Positions 1 through 5,151 of a stretch of DNA of 5,151 nucleotides are shown piece by piece (positions within the stretch are counted from its first letter, which is position 1; every line of letters begins with the position of its first letter). The notes beneath the pieces are model-generated. The model saw nothing but the letters and a program-made list of their open reading frames with translations, did no database searches and was not told the DNA's origin. Source of the DNA: Thermomicrobiaceae bacterium. Lineage in GTDB: Bacteria; Chloroflexota; Chloroflexia; Thermomicrobiales; Thermomicrobiaceae. A program made the position numbers and the translations under genes. The stretch lies in contig SKKR01000315.1 in the NCBI GenBank assembly GCA_007123655.1, forward strand, positions 1-5,151, read 5' to 3'.

Positions 1-2166
1 ATGCCGCAACTGGGGAACTATCAGGCTGGATTGCTCTACCCGCCCAATCTGATCGCGTACTGGGTGTCGTCACCCTTCACCTATTCCGCGCTCGAATGGC
101 TGGCAATCCTTCACTACGCGGTTGCTTCGATCGGAGCTTACCTGCTGCTGCGCGCGCTGGGCGCAAACCGAGCCGGCGCCGTGGCGGGCGGGATCGTCTT
201 CGCTTACGGAGGCTTCTTCGTCGCGCACCTCGGTCACTACTCGATGGTCTCGGTGGCGGCCTGGATTCCCTGGATCCTCTGGGCGATCACCCAACTGGTC
301 GATCGCCCGTCCTGGAGATTCGCGTCAGTTGCCGGAGGCTTTGTCTTCCTCGCCGCAACCGGCGGACACCAGCAGACGTTGCTGTTCGCCCTCAGCGCCG
401 CGGGCCTCTGGTGGCTGTTCCTTACCATTCAGTCTAGCGGTCTTCACCTTCCCGGAGTCGGGTCGGGCCCGACGAGCGAGGCAAACCACTCCGCCTGGAA
501 GCGAATCCGCAGCAGGTCAGGACTCGTCCGGCTGGTCCAGTTCGGGCTTGGTACCGGAGGTGGATTGCTTCTCGCCGCGCCGATGATCATTCCATCGCTG
601 GAGCAGGCGCAACAGTCCGTCCGAGCAACGCTCAGCATCGAGCAGGCTTCTGAGTTCAGTGTTCAACCGGTGGCGTTACTGCAATTGATTCTACCGACAG
701 TGTTTGGCAGCAATCCAACAGACTACTGGGGAGCCTTTTCGAGTGGCGAGATCTGGGGCTACATCGGGGCATCCACGCTCGTGCTGGTCGTGATCGCCGT
801 CTGGCTGCGGCCAGACCCAACCCGGTTGTTCTTTGCCGCGCTCGGGGTGTTTTCCATCTTGTACGCGGTGGGCCCAGCCTCACCGATCCATGGCTGGGTC
901 TATCAGTTTGTTCCGGGATTCGACCTGGTCCGGGCGCCGGCGCGGATCTACGTGCTGATGAATCTCTCCGGCGCGGTGCTGGCCGGACTGGCGATCTCCC
1001 ATCTTTCGACCGAGGCGGCGTATCACGGTCACCGTGCGAAGCTGATCCTGCGCCGAGCAACGCAAGCGCTGCTCGTGTCCGGCGCCGTTCTGGTGCTCTT
1101 CGTGCTCCCGCTGTTCTACACGCAGATACTGGGGATCGATGATCCGTCCAACCGACCGGTCATAACCGTCGACAACGTCTGGATGCTCACGATCTTTCTC
1201 GGGCTGCTGCTCGTCGTGATCCTGGCCGCCAGCCGGCGGGCACTCAGAGGAGCCGCGCTTGCCGTCGCTTTGACCGTGGTGGTGATTCTGGATCTCTTCT
1301 CGGCCACCATGCCGTTCAACCCGACCGAGGAGGACCTGGTCGCAGGCTATCGTGACCCGGAGATTGCGGCGTTTCTCGAGTCCGAGTGGGAGGAGACCGG
1401 CCCGTTCAGAGTTGACACGCGCCACCCGGCGCTCATGCCCAACTTCGGCGTGCCAGATGGCATACACGTTGCCGCCGGGGTATTTGATCCCATGCAGCCG
1501 GCTGCCTATACCACGCTGCACGATGTGCTTGTCGAGGAACCGGGCCATCCGGCGTATGCCATGCTCAACGTCAGATTCTGGCTGCTGCAGGCCGATGAAG
1601 CAGGAGCGGACGGATTCGAGCCGGTGTTCGAATCATCTGCCGGAACCATCGTCTGGGAACGGACGGACGTACTTCCACGCGCCTGGTTTGCGGGGCAGGC
1701 TTTCGACGCTGCCGGGATGGACGTAATGGACGCACTTCGTGATCCCGGATTCGACCCGGAAGCGATGGTCGTCATCGATGACCCACCGTTGCTACCCCGG
1801 GGAGACGCGACGGGAACAGCGGTCATCACCAGATACGAACCGGAACGAGTTGTGTTGAGCGTGGAATCGGACGGACCGGGCTATGTGGTGGTCTCCGATG
1901 GCGCCTATCCGGGCTGGAACGCGACGGTTGACGGCCAGCCACGCGAAGTCTTGACTGCGAATCACGGAATTCGTGCGATACCAGTTCAGGCAGGCGAGCA
2001 GGAGATCGAACTGCGATTCGAACCCGCATCCGTAACCTATGGTTTCATACTGGCCGGATTCGGCGCTCTGCTGCTACTGGGGATGATTGTGTTCGGCCTC
2101 GTTGGCGGTGACCGCGGGATGCTTGGTGGTCGGTGGGACGATGATCCACCGAACGACCCCAGCTAG
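1..2166 (+). CDS. YfhO-family polytopic membrane protein (putative membrane glycosyltransferase), 5'-partial
   Basis: The reading frame is open from the first base and encodes 721 residues ending in TAG. It is probably truncated at the N-terminus: the GNYQAGLLYPPNL motif at residues 5-17 corresponds to a conserved 'NPQxGxxYPPN' segment that in YfhO-like proteins follows a first membrane helix and loop. The ATG at base 1 is therefore more likely an internal Met than the true start. About 13 hydrophobic segments lie between residues 33 and 435 (for example 33-52, 57-77, 82-99, 177-199, 255-269, 318-335, 353-373, 393-411, 418-435). A basic hydrophilic loop lies at about 145-176. Family-like motifs are GEIWGYIG (249-256) and VPGFDLVRAPAR (304-315). 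Residues 440-678 form a soluble, probably extracytoplasmic, domain containing a YPGWNATVDG motif (636-645), followed by a last helix (about 679-701) and an acidic tail. Firmicute YfhO proteins are linked to glycosylation of cell-surface polymers; substrate and activity here are unknown. The family call is firm, the function is not. Confidence 0.85.
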   Translation: MPQLGNYQAGLLYPPNLIAYWVSSPFTYSALEWLAILHYAVASIGAYLLLRALGANRAGAVAGGIVFAYGGFFVAHLGHYSMVSVAAWIPWILWAITQLVDRPSWRFASVAGGFVFLAATGGHQQTLLFALSAAGLWWLFLTIQSSGLHLPGVGSGPTSEANHSAWKRIRSRSGLVRLVQFGLGTGGGLLLAAPMIIPSLEQAQQSVRATLSIEQASEFSVQPVALLQLILPTVFGSNPTDYWGAFSSGEIWGYIGASTLVLVVIAVWLRPDPTRLFFAALGVFSILYAVGPASPIHGWVYQFVPGFDLVRAPARIYVLMNLSGAVLAGLAISHLSTEAAYHGHRAKLILRRATQALLVSGAVLVLFVLPLFYTQILGIDDPSNRPVITVDNVWMLTIFLGLLLVVILAASRRALRGAALAVALTVVVILDLFSATMPFNPTEEDLVAGYRDPEIAAFLESEWEETGPFRVDTRHPALMPNFGVPDGIHVAAGVFDPMQPAAYTTLHDVLVEEPGHPAYAMLNVRFWLLQADEAGADGFEPVFESSAGTIVWERTDVLPRAWFAGQAFDAAGMDVMDALRDPGFDPEAMVVIDDPPLLPRGDATGTAVITRYEPERVVLSVESDGPGYVVVSDGAYPGWNATVDGQPREVLTANHGIRAIPVQAGEQEIELRFEPASVTYGFILAGFGALLLLGMIVFGLVGGDRGMLGGRWDDDPPNDPS

Positions 2167-2223
2167 ATCGTCGCGGAGGTGGTGCCCATAATCTCCGTCG
2201 GCACACGTACTTGCCGTGCTCTG

Positions 2224-2258
2224 GCGCCGGCATCCCGGACGTGCGGGAGTGCTGGCGC
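2224..2258 (+). terminator. Strong bulged hairpin after the YfhO gene, possible terminator
   Basis: The left arm 2224-2237 pairs with 2244-2258 around a 6-base loop (2238-2243). The outer nine pairs (2224-2232 with 2250-2258) include one G-U. G2249 is bulged, and the inner five pairs (2233-2237 with 2244-2248) are perfect. The hairpin starts 58 bases after the YfhO stop codon. The sequence after it (GTCAACGCTTCT) has no real U-tract, so it is not a canonical intrinsic terminator; it could be a 3'-end stabilising structure or a palindromic repeat copy. Confidence 0.45.
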
Positions 2259-2271
2259 GTCAACGCTTCTC

Positions 2272-2292
2272 ACGGACTTCGTTCGTGTCCGT
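2272..2292 (+). other. Small inverted repeat in the sirtuin upstream region
   Basis: ACGGAC (2272-2277) and GTCCGT (2287-2292) form a perfect 6-bp stem around a 9-base loop. It sits just downstream of the larger hairpin and immediately upstream of the putative sirtuin promoter. It could be part of a terminator region or an operator; nothing in the sequence decides between these, and six pairs can occur by chance. Confidence 0.25.
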
Positions 2293-2295
2293 CAC

Positions 2296-2327
2296 TTGAG
2301 GCTCGGCCGCGCGTTAGAATCTATACA
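2296..2327 (+). promoter_or_regulatory. Weak candidate promoter for the sirtuin gene
   Basis: This AT-richer patch in a GC-rich intergenic region contains TAGAAT (2315-2320) and overlapping-style TATACA (2322-2327), either of which could be a -10 box. TTGAGG (2296-2301) is the only -35-like hexamer nearby, but its spacing is poor (13 to TAGAAT, 20 to TATACA). If TAGAAT is used, transcription would begin around 2327, giving a leader of roughly 35 bases before the TTG start. Position supports a promoter; the hexamers only weakly so. Confidence 0.35.
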
Positions 2328-2350
2328 GAGCATGAATTTTCGATTCAGGC

Positions 2351-2355
2351 AGGAG
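2351..2355 (+). promoter_or_regulatory. Ribosome binding site that fixes the TTG start of the sirtuin gene
   Basis: AGGAG lies 7 bases upstream of the TTG at 2363, an ideal spacing. The nearby GTG (2355-2357) and ATG (2358-2360) are in a different frame from the sirtuin, and the ATG would be only two bases from the site. TTG at 2363 is therefore the best supported start. Confidence 0.75.
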
Positions 2356-2362
2356 TGATGGA

Positions 2363-3145
2363 TTGCTGGAAACCACGCTTGAACTTGAGCATCGTCTGGA
2401 ACTGGACAGGATCGCGCAGACAATGGTCGAGCGTGAACCGGTGATCGCGTTCACGGGTGCGGGGATCTCGACGGAATCCGGCATTCCGGACTTCCGGGGT
2501 CCGGACGGGCTGTGGAAGCGCACCGCCCCGACGGCGTTCCGAGACTTTCTGAACGATCCGGAAGCGCGTGCACGGTACTGGGAACGTCGCCGGGAACGGT
2601 ATCCGGAGCTGGTTTCGAAAAAACCGAACACCGGCCATGAAGCGCTCGTCGAGCTGGCCAGAGCGCATGTTCTCGATCTGGTAATCACACAGAACATCGA
2701 TGGTCTGCATCAGAAGTCGGGAATCGCCGACGACCGCATCATCGAACTTCACGGGTCTTCCCACAAGATCAGGTGTCTTGACTGCCGGCGTGTTTTTCCG
2801 CAGGACACGTCCGAAATCGATTTCGATGCCCGAGTTCCACCGTGCCCGGACTGTGGTGGCATTCTGAAAGAGGCAACCATCTCGTTCGGCGAGCCGCTTA
2901 TCGAAGAGGACCTTCGGCGTTCCCTGTCGCTGGCCGAGGGAGCCGGGATGCTGCTGGTCGTTGGGTCTTCTCTCACGGTAAACCCGGCGTCCCGGGTGCC
3001 GCTCGTTGCGGCCCGGAATGGCGCATCGGTGGCCATAATCAACAACGAGGAGACGCCGCTTGACCGCTACGCCGAGTACATCGTGCGAGCGCCGGCAGGT
3101 GCGTCCCTGAGCTACCTCTCGCGGCAGGTGCTAGCCGGAGCGTGA
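2363..3145 (+). CDS. Sir2-family NAD-dependent protein deacylase (sirtuin)
   Basis: This 260-residue cytosolic enzyme removes acyl groups from lysine side chains using NAD, yielding nicotinamide and O-acyl-ADP-ribose. All the sirtuin signatures are visible in order: NAD-binding TGAGIST (31-37), IPDFRG (41-46), TQNIDGLH (109-116), the catalytic His130 in ELHGS, a zinc ribbon with two CxxC pairs (Cys138/Cys141 and Cys161/Cys164), ISFGE (173-177) by the substrate groove, and GSSLTVNPAS (201-210) plus IINNEETP (225-232) for the far side of the Rossmann fold. Length is normal for a bacterial single-domain sirtuin. Residues Tyr72 and Arg75 form a Y-x-x-R like the acyl-pocket pair of E. coli CobB and SIRT5. 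The start is TTG behind AGGAG; the gene appears to be transcribed alone and converges on rpsD. The family is certain; the preferred acyl group is not known from sequence. Confidence 0.96.
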   Translation: MLETTLELEHRLELDRIAQTMVEREPVIAFTGAGISTESGIPDFRGPDGLWKRTAPTAFRDFLNDPEARARYWERRRERYPELVSKKPNTGHEALVELARAHVLDLVITQNIDGLHQKSGIADDRIIELHGSSHKIRCLDCRRVFPQDTSEIDFDARVPPCPDCGGILKEATISFGEPLIEEDLRRSLSLAEGAGMLLVVGSSLTVNPASRVPLVAARNGASVAIINNEETPLDRYAEYIVRAPAGASLSYLSRQVLAGA

Positions 3146-3148
3146 CAC

Positions 3149-3180
3149 GAAAACGGGGCCGCATTTGCAGCCCCGTTTCT
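3149..3180. terminator. Bidirectional intrinsic terminator between the sirtuin gene and rpsD
   Basis: AAACGGGGC (3151-3159) pairs perfectly with GCCCCGTTT (3170-3178), a 9-bp GC-rich stem with A residues on one flank and T residues on the other, around a 10-base loop. It begins a few bases after the sirtuin stop codon and lies about 20 bases past the rpsD stop codon on the other strand. Read on the minus strand the right arm ends in GTTTTCG, a short U-tract; on the plus strand it ends in GTTTCT. The placement between two convergent genes and the symmetry fit a shared terminator. Confidence 0.85.
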
Positions 3181-3199
3181 CAATCATCAGGAATGGTGA

Positions 3200-3811
3200 C
3201 TAGCGCGCGTAGAAGGCGATGATCTGCTCCACGTCCACGGGAATCGTGAATTCTTCCGGGTTCGGTTCGCTGACCATACGGCCGGACGCACTGTTCCCCT
3301 CACGTGAGAGCCAGGAGGGAATTCGATTCGACGAATCCTCCAGCGCTTCGATCACGGACGGAATCTGCTGGGCCTTGGAACGCAGCTTGATCGAGTCACC
3401 CGGCTTGACCCGGTAGGAGGGGATCGTTACTCGTTTCTCGTTGACCAGGACGTGGCCGTGGTTGACGATCTGGCGGGCCATCGGGCTGGTCGGTGTGAAT
3501 CCGAGTCGATAGACAACGTTGTCCAATCGGGACTCAAGCAATTTGAGCAGGGCATCGCCGGTCGGATCCTTCGACCGCTGCGCGTCTTCAAACGTGTTGC
3601 GGAACTGCTTCTCCAGCATTCCGAAGTAGCGCTTCAGCTTCTGTTTCTCCCGAAGCTGACGTCCGTACTCGCTGACGCGACGTTGCGGCATTCGCCGGCG
3701 TCCGCCTGGCTGCACATTGAGGCGCCGATCCAGTGACCGGGAGCGCGTTCCGGTCAGGTTGACGCCTTCGCGCCTTGAAAGCTTGTGTTTCGAGCCTGTG
3801 TAGCGTGCCAT
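3200..3811 (-). CDS. rpsD: 30S ribosomal protein S4, cysteine-free form
   Basis: S4 binds 16S rRNA early in small-subunit assembly, helps translational fidelity, and in many bacteria represses its own synthesis. The 203-residue product has the usual length. It opens with MARYTG, carries the conserved RRVSEYGRQLREKQKLKR block (44-61), and contains an S4 RNA-binding domain at about 93-155 (SRLDNVVYRLGF, then NHGHVLVNEKRV and IPSYRVKPGD). The N-terminal zinc-binding cysteines of the C+ form are absent: the positions read KHKLSRREG, and there is no Cys in the protein. ATG is the start, preceded by AAGGAGG three bases upstream. The gene is not next to rpsM, rpsK or rpoA, its common partners; it has its own promoter and a leader of about 115 bases. 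It could be the genome's only S4 or a zinc-independent paralogue. Confidence 0.97.
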   Translation of the reverse strand: MARYTGSKHKLSRREGVNLTGTRSRSLDRRLNVQPGGRRRMPQRRVSEYGRQLREKQKLKRYFGMLEKQFRNTFEDAQRSKDPTGDALLKLLESRLDNVVYRLGFTPTSPMARQIVNHGHVLVNEKRVTIPSYRVKPGDSIKLRSKAQQIPSVIEALEDSSNRIPSWLSREGNSASGRMVSEPNPEEFTIPVDVEQIIAFYAR

Positions 3812-3926
3812 GCTCCTCCTTGCGGGATACGCTGGTTCGGTCAGCCTTGAAGACTGGTCTGGTTACACTCTCAAAAGGCGCCCGCCAGCCGGCGGGCATG
3901 CAGCCGCGCATGATCGAACACGATCG
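3812..3926 (-). promoter_or_regulatory. Structured 5' leader of rpsD with attenuator-like hairpin
   Basis: Read on the minus strand, the leader between the predicted transcription start (near 3926) and the ATG holds three stem-loops. The first, GATCG-TGTT-CGATC, lies at 3925-3912. The second has GCCCGCC (3897-3891), loop GGCT, then GGCGGGC (3886-3880), followed by GCCTTTTGAG. The third is a CAGTCT-TCA-AGGCTG stem at 3856-3842. The GC-rich second stem followed by four T residues looks like an intrinsic terminator placed about 68 bases before the start codon, a possible attenuator or S4-responsive element. The ribosome binding site AAGGAGG is at 3815-3821. The structures are seen directly; a regulatory role is inferred from known S4 autoregulation in other bacteria. 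Confidence 0.5.
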
Positions 3927-3932
3927 TCGGTG

Positions 3933-3961
3933 ATTATTGCACAGTTTGGCGTTGATTCCAA
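3933..3961 (-). promoter_or_regulatory. rpsD promoter (sigma-70 type)
   Basis: On the minus strand, TTGGAA (3961-3956) and AATAAT (3938-3933) are separated by exactly 17 bases, close to the housekeeping consensus. The predicted start is near 3926, about 115 bases before the rpsD ATG. This is the clearest promoter in the window and supports rpsD being transcribed on its own rather than by read-through from upstream. Confidence 0.65.
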
Positions 3962-3967
3962 CGTTGG
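3950..3967. promoter_or_regulatory. Palindromic candidate operator over the rpsD -35 box
   Basis: Two overlapping symmetries cover the -35 hexamer: the perfect 10-bp palindrome CCAACGTTGG (3958-3967) and the inverted repeat CGTTG-ATTC-CAACG (3950-3963). A repressor bound here would block RNA polymerase. No regulator family is recognised from the motif, and short palindromes can occur by chance. Confidence 0.3.
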
Positions 3968-3992
3968 ATAAGTCGATTCACTGTGGGTCCAG

Positions 3993-4021
3993 GACGGTGA
4001 CAGCCACAACCGGTGACCGTC
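3993..4021. other. Imperfect inverted repeat between the oxidase remnant and the rpsD promoter
   Basis: GACGGTGAC (3993-4001) pairs with GTGACCGTC (4013-4021) with a single central mismatch, around an 11-base loop. It lies past the end of the decayed oxidase on the minus strand and about 30 bases upstream of the rpsD -35. There is no T-run on either side, so a terminator is not convincing; it may be the old 3'-end structure of the dead gene. Otherwise the stretch 3968-4076 shows nothing recognisable. Confidence 0.3.
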
Positions 4022-4076
4022 GCCGCAACGTTCAAGAGGGTGAGCTCGCCGTTCGGATCGGAATGCGCGCCAAGCG

Positions 4077-4266
4077 CTAGATGGCGTGGCTGATCGGTTG
4101 ATGGGCATCGAACAGGTTGTGCTAGTCATACTTTGCCTTGATCTGGCGCAATCGTGCGGCGTTTTCGCCGTAGACGCGATGCAACTCGTCACCGTCGTCA
4201 CCCTGGCTGTAGTTTACGTACGTGCCACCGGTTGAGTACGGCTCCATTGCGGAATTCAGCCGCTAT
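4077..4266 (-). pseudogene. C-terminal remnant of a berberine-bridge-enzyme-like FAD-linked oxidase
   Basis: One minus-strand frame (4262 to 4077) gives MEPYSTGGTYVNY, an acidic loop, then YGENAARLRQIKAKYD, an in-frame TAG (4124-4122), HNLF, a few residues and a second TAG (4079-4077). This is the BBE C-terminal pattern of vanillyl-alcohol-oxidase-type flavoenzymes: 'PYSTGGxYVN', then 'YGxNxxRLxxxKxKYDPxNLF'. The first TAG sits exactly where the family has the Pro of KYDP. Immediately upstream the frame closes with another TAG (4265-4263), while the next frame reads AESIAAEFR, resembling the residues that usually precede this motif, so a frameshift near 4250 is likely. The FAD-binding PCMH part of a normal protein of about 450 residues is absent. 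The gene is therefore dead. The family call rests on motif recognition only; the ancestral substrate cannot be told. Confidence 0.7.
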
Positions 4267-4532
4267 GCTTTCGGCCCCTGTTGAATTCGATCGAGATCCA
4301 GAACGCGGTTGCTCTCGTCGTCGCGCACATCGGAACACAGTCAGGTAACGCCAGATGCTTCACAGACGTCGCGATGCGAGGATATACGGTTCGGTGGGTC
4401 TGACGTGACAAGAACGTCTCCCGGATGGTCGATGAGACTAATGTTTGACAGCTGATTCCGCATGACCCGGCTGAGAAGGTCTCGGGGTAGGCGAGAAGCC
4501 GATGGCAATGCAGTTAGTGATTGGCTGGAAAC
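4267..4532. other. Non-coding or degraded stretch with no recognised gene
   Basis: No frame on either strand gives a protein I recognise, and none has a credible ribosome binding site with a sustained coding run. The stretch lies between the dead oxidase and the LLM oxidoreductase terminator, so it is most simply eroded sequence from the upstream part of the oxidase or another lost gene. One minus-strand frame contains HPGDVLVTSDP (around 4403-4435), faintly like a hydantoinase-B/N-methylhydantoinase segment, but the resemblance is too short to call. Confidence 0.5.
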
Positions 4533-4533
4533 A

Positions 4534-4560
4534 GGGTGCGAGCCGGGGTAGGCTCGCCCC
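4534..4560 (-). terminator. GC-rich inverted repeat, probable terminator of the LLM oxidoreductase gene
   Basis: GCGAGCC (4538-4544) and GGCTCGC (4551-4557) form a perfect 7-bp stem with a 6-base loop. Past one mismatch (4537/4558) two more G-C pairs extend it (4536-4535 with 4559-4560), with a possible G-U at 4534/4561. On the minus strand the hairpin begins about 25 bases after the LLM stop codon and is followed by ACCCTGTTTCC, a weak T-tract. It also resembles the GGGGCG...CGCCCC palindromes scattered between genes in some Chloroflexota genomes, so it may be a dispersed repeat acting as a terminator. Confidence 0.55.
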
Positions 4561-4585
4561 TGCGTTGTAAGCCCAGGCCGATCGA

Positions 4586-5151
4586 TCAGGCTGGAGGCCC
4601 CTGTCGGATGCGCCCTTCCATGTCGTCGAGCCACTCACGGGTTGGGTAGGTGTAGAACCAGGTCGCGCCGTATTCACGGCACAGGTTCACCCAGCCTTCC
4701 GGCGGTTCGACTCCGTCGTCCGGGGCCGCCGGCATAAAGATCTCACCCGGGTCGTCGGTGATGCTGTGATACCAGCCGAGCATCTCCTTCACTAACTCCG
4801 CCGAAGATTTCGTGTTGCCCGATTCCATACCGTAGACCGGCATGATGCCGTCCCACCTGGCGCCACGCCGGAATGGCTTCTTGTTCGGCCAGAAGCCGCC
4901 GATCATGATCGGCGGGCGAGGAGATTGTGAGGGTGTTGGCAGGATTGCCGCGTCGTCGATCTGGTAGTGCTTGCCCTTGTAGCAAACGCGTTCGCCGGCC
5001 CAGAGACGGCCGATGATCTCCAGCGACTCATCGTACATCTCCCCGATCTTCTTCGGCTCGAACGGGATGCCGATCTTCTCGTAATCGGCCCGTTTTCCGA
5101 GACCCGTTCCAAAGATTACGCGTCCGTTCGACATCCGATCGAGTGTGGCGA
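4586..5151 (-). CDS. LLM-class (luciferase-like) flavin/F420-dependent oxidoreductase, 5'-partial
   Basis: The C-terminal 188 residues of a TIM-barrel luciferase-like oxidoreductase are present; the frame stays open to the window edge. The first visible residues read ATLDRMSNGRVIFGTGLG, the conserved 'TLDRLSxGRxxxGxGxG' strand normally about 90-110 residues into these proteins, so the Met at 5134 is internal and the true start lies outside. Further family features are the E-x-L-x-I-I-x-R-L-W helix, GKHYQ (the strand after it), PTPSQSPRPPIMIGG and RGARWDGIMPVYG. The C-terminus ends GATWFYTYPTREW followed by RIRQGPPA and TGA. Family members use FMN or coenzyme F420 for hydride transfer to diverse substrates; the cofactor-deciding N-terminal residues are not visible and no substrate is implied. 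The upstream neighbour is unseen; downstream is a hairpin and then the dead FAD oxidase. Confidence 0.88.
   Translation of the reverse strand, partial: ATLDRMSNGRVIFGTGLGKRADYEKIGIPFEPKKIGEMYDESLEIIGRLWAGERVCYKGKHYQIDDAAILPTPSQSPRPPIMIGGFWPNKKPFRRGARWDGIMPVYGMESGNTKSSAELVKEMLGWYHSITDDPGEIFMPAAPDDGVEPPEGWVNLCREYGATWFYTYPTREWLDDMEGRIRQGPPA

Noticed and set aside
1..3. ATG at the very first base as the true start of the YfhO-family gene
   Set aside because: The protein begins in the middle of a conserved family segment, so the gene most likely starts upstream of the window.
880..1548. A 222-codon minus-strand open frame antisense to the YfhO gene
   Set aside because: The translation is low-complexity in His, Arg, Gln and Glu and resembles no family; the plus-strand frame has unmistakable YfhO motifs throughout.
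3588..3911. Minus-strand open frame of 107 codons starting with ATG in the rpsD leader, which could be read as a leader peptide
   Set aside because: It runs deep into rpsD in another frame, has an arginine-rich composition typical of a shadow frame, and no clear ribosome binding site.
3863..4201. A 112-codon minus-strand open frame covering the rpsD promoter region
   Set aside because: It is Thr/Ser/Arg/Cys-rich noise, crosses a good promoter and overlaps the BBE-like remnant in a different frame.
4403..4435. HPGDVLVTSDP as a possible hydantoinase-B remnant
   Set aside because: Only about ten residues look alike, and nothing before or after fits; too little to annotate.
5132..5134. ATG at 5134 as the start of the LLM oxidoreductase
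   Set aside because: The open frame continues to the window edge with residues ATLDR that belong to the conserved TLDRxSxGR motif, so this Met is internal.
1..5151. CRISPR array, tRNA or rRNA gene, insertion sequence, toxin-antitoxin or phage-defence system
   Set aside because: I saw no regularly spaced repeats, no tRNA cloverleaf, no transposase or terminal repeats, and no small gene pair anywhere in the window.

Overview
The window reads as an ordinary chromosomal segment from a moderately GC-rich bacterium. The best guess is a relative of the Chloroflexota/Thermomicrobia. That guess is an inference from the gene families, the stand-alone rpsD and the GC-rich intergenic palindromes; no marker in the window settles taxonomy. 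Two genes run off the window edges. I did not find a convincing new multi-gene system. The most interesting material is non-coding (the rpsD promoter and leader, and GC-rich palindromes) plus a decayed oxidoreductase gene.

Layout: (1) 1-2166, plus strand: the 3' part of a large YfhO-family polytopic membrane protein, probably missing its N-terminus. (2) 2167-2362: an intergenic stretch with a strong bulged hairpin, a second smaller stem-loop and a weak promoter. (3) 2363-3145, plus strand: a complete Sir2-family NAD-dependent protein deacylase that starts at TTG behind an AGGAG ribosome binding site. (4) 3149-3180: a symmetrical stem-loop shared as terminator by the convergent sirtuin gene and rpsD. 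(5) 3200-3811, minus strand: complete rpsD (ribosomal protein S4), lacking the N-terminal zinc-binding cysteines and outside any ribosomal operon. (6) 3812-3967: the rpsD leader and promoter, with a good -35/-10 pair, a palindrome over the -35 and a terminator-like hairpin inside the leader. (7) 4077-4266, minus strand: the wrecked C-terminal end of a berberine-bridge-enzyme-like FAD oxidase, with an in-frame stop and an apparent frameshift. (8) 4267-4532: no recognisable gene. (9) 4534-4560: a GC-rich inverted repeat, the probable terminator of the next gene. (10) 4586-5151, minus strand: the C-terminal two thirds of a luciferase-like (LLM class) flavin/F420-dependent oxidoreductase, whose 5' end lies beyond the window.

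The genes do not form one pathway. The YfhO protein belongs to the cell envelope, the sirtuin to NAD-linked protein deacylation, S4 to translation, and the two oxidoreductases (one dead, one apparently intact) to accessory redox metabolism. The sirtuin and rpsD converge on one terminator. rpsD, the dead oxidase and the LLM gene all lie on the minus strand, but rpsD has its own promoter.
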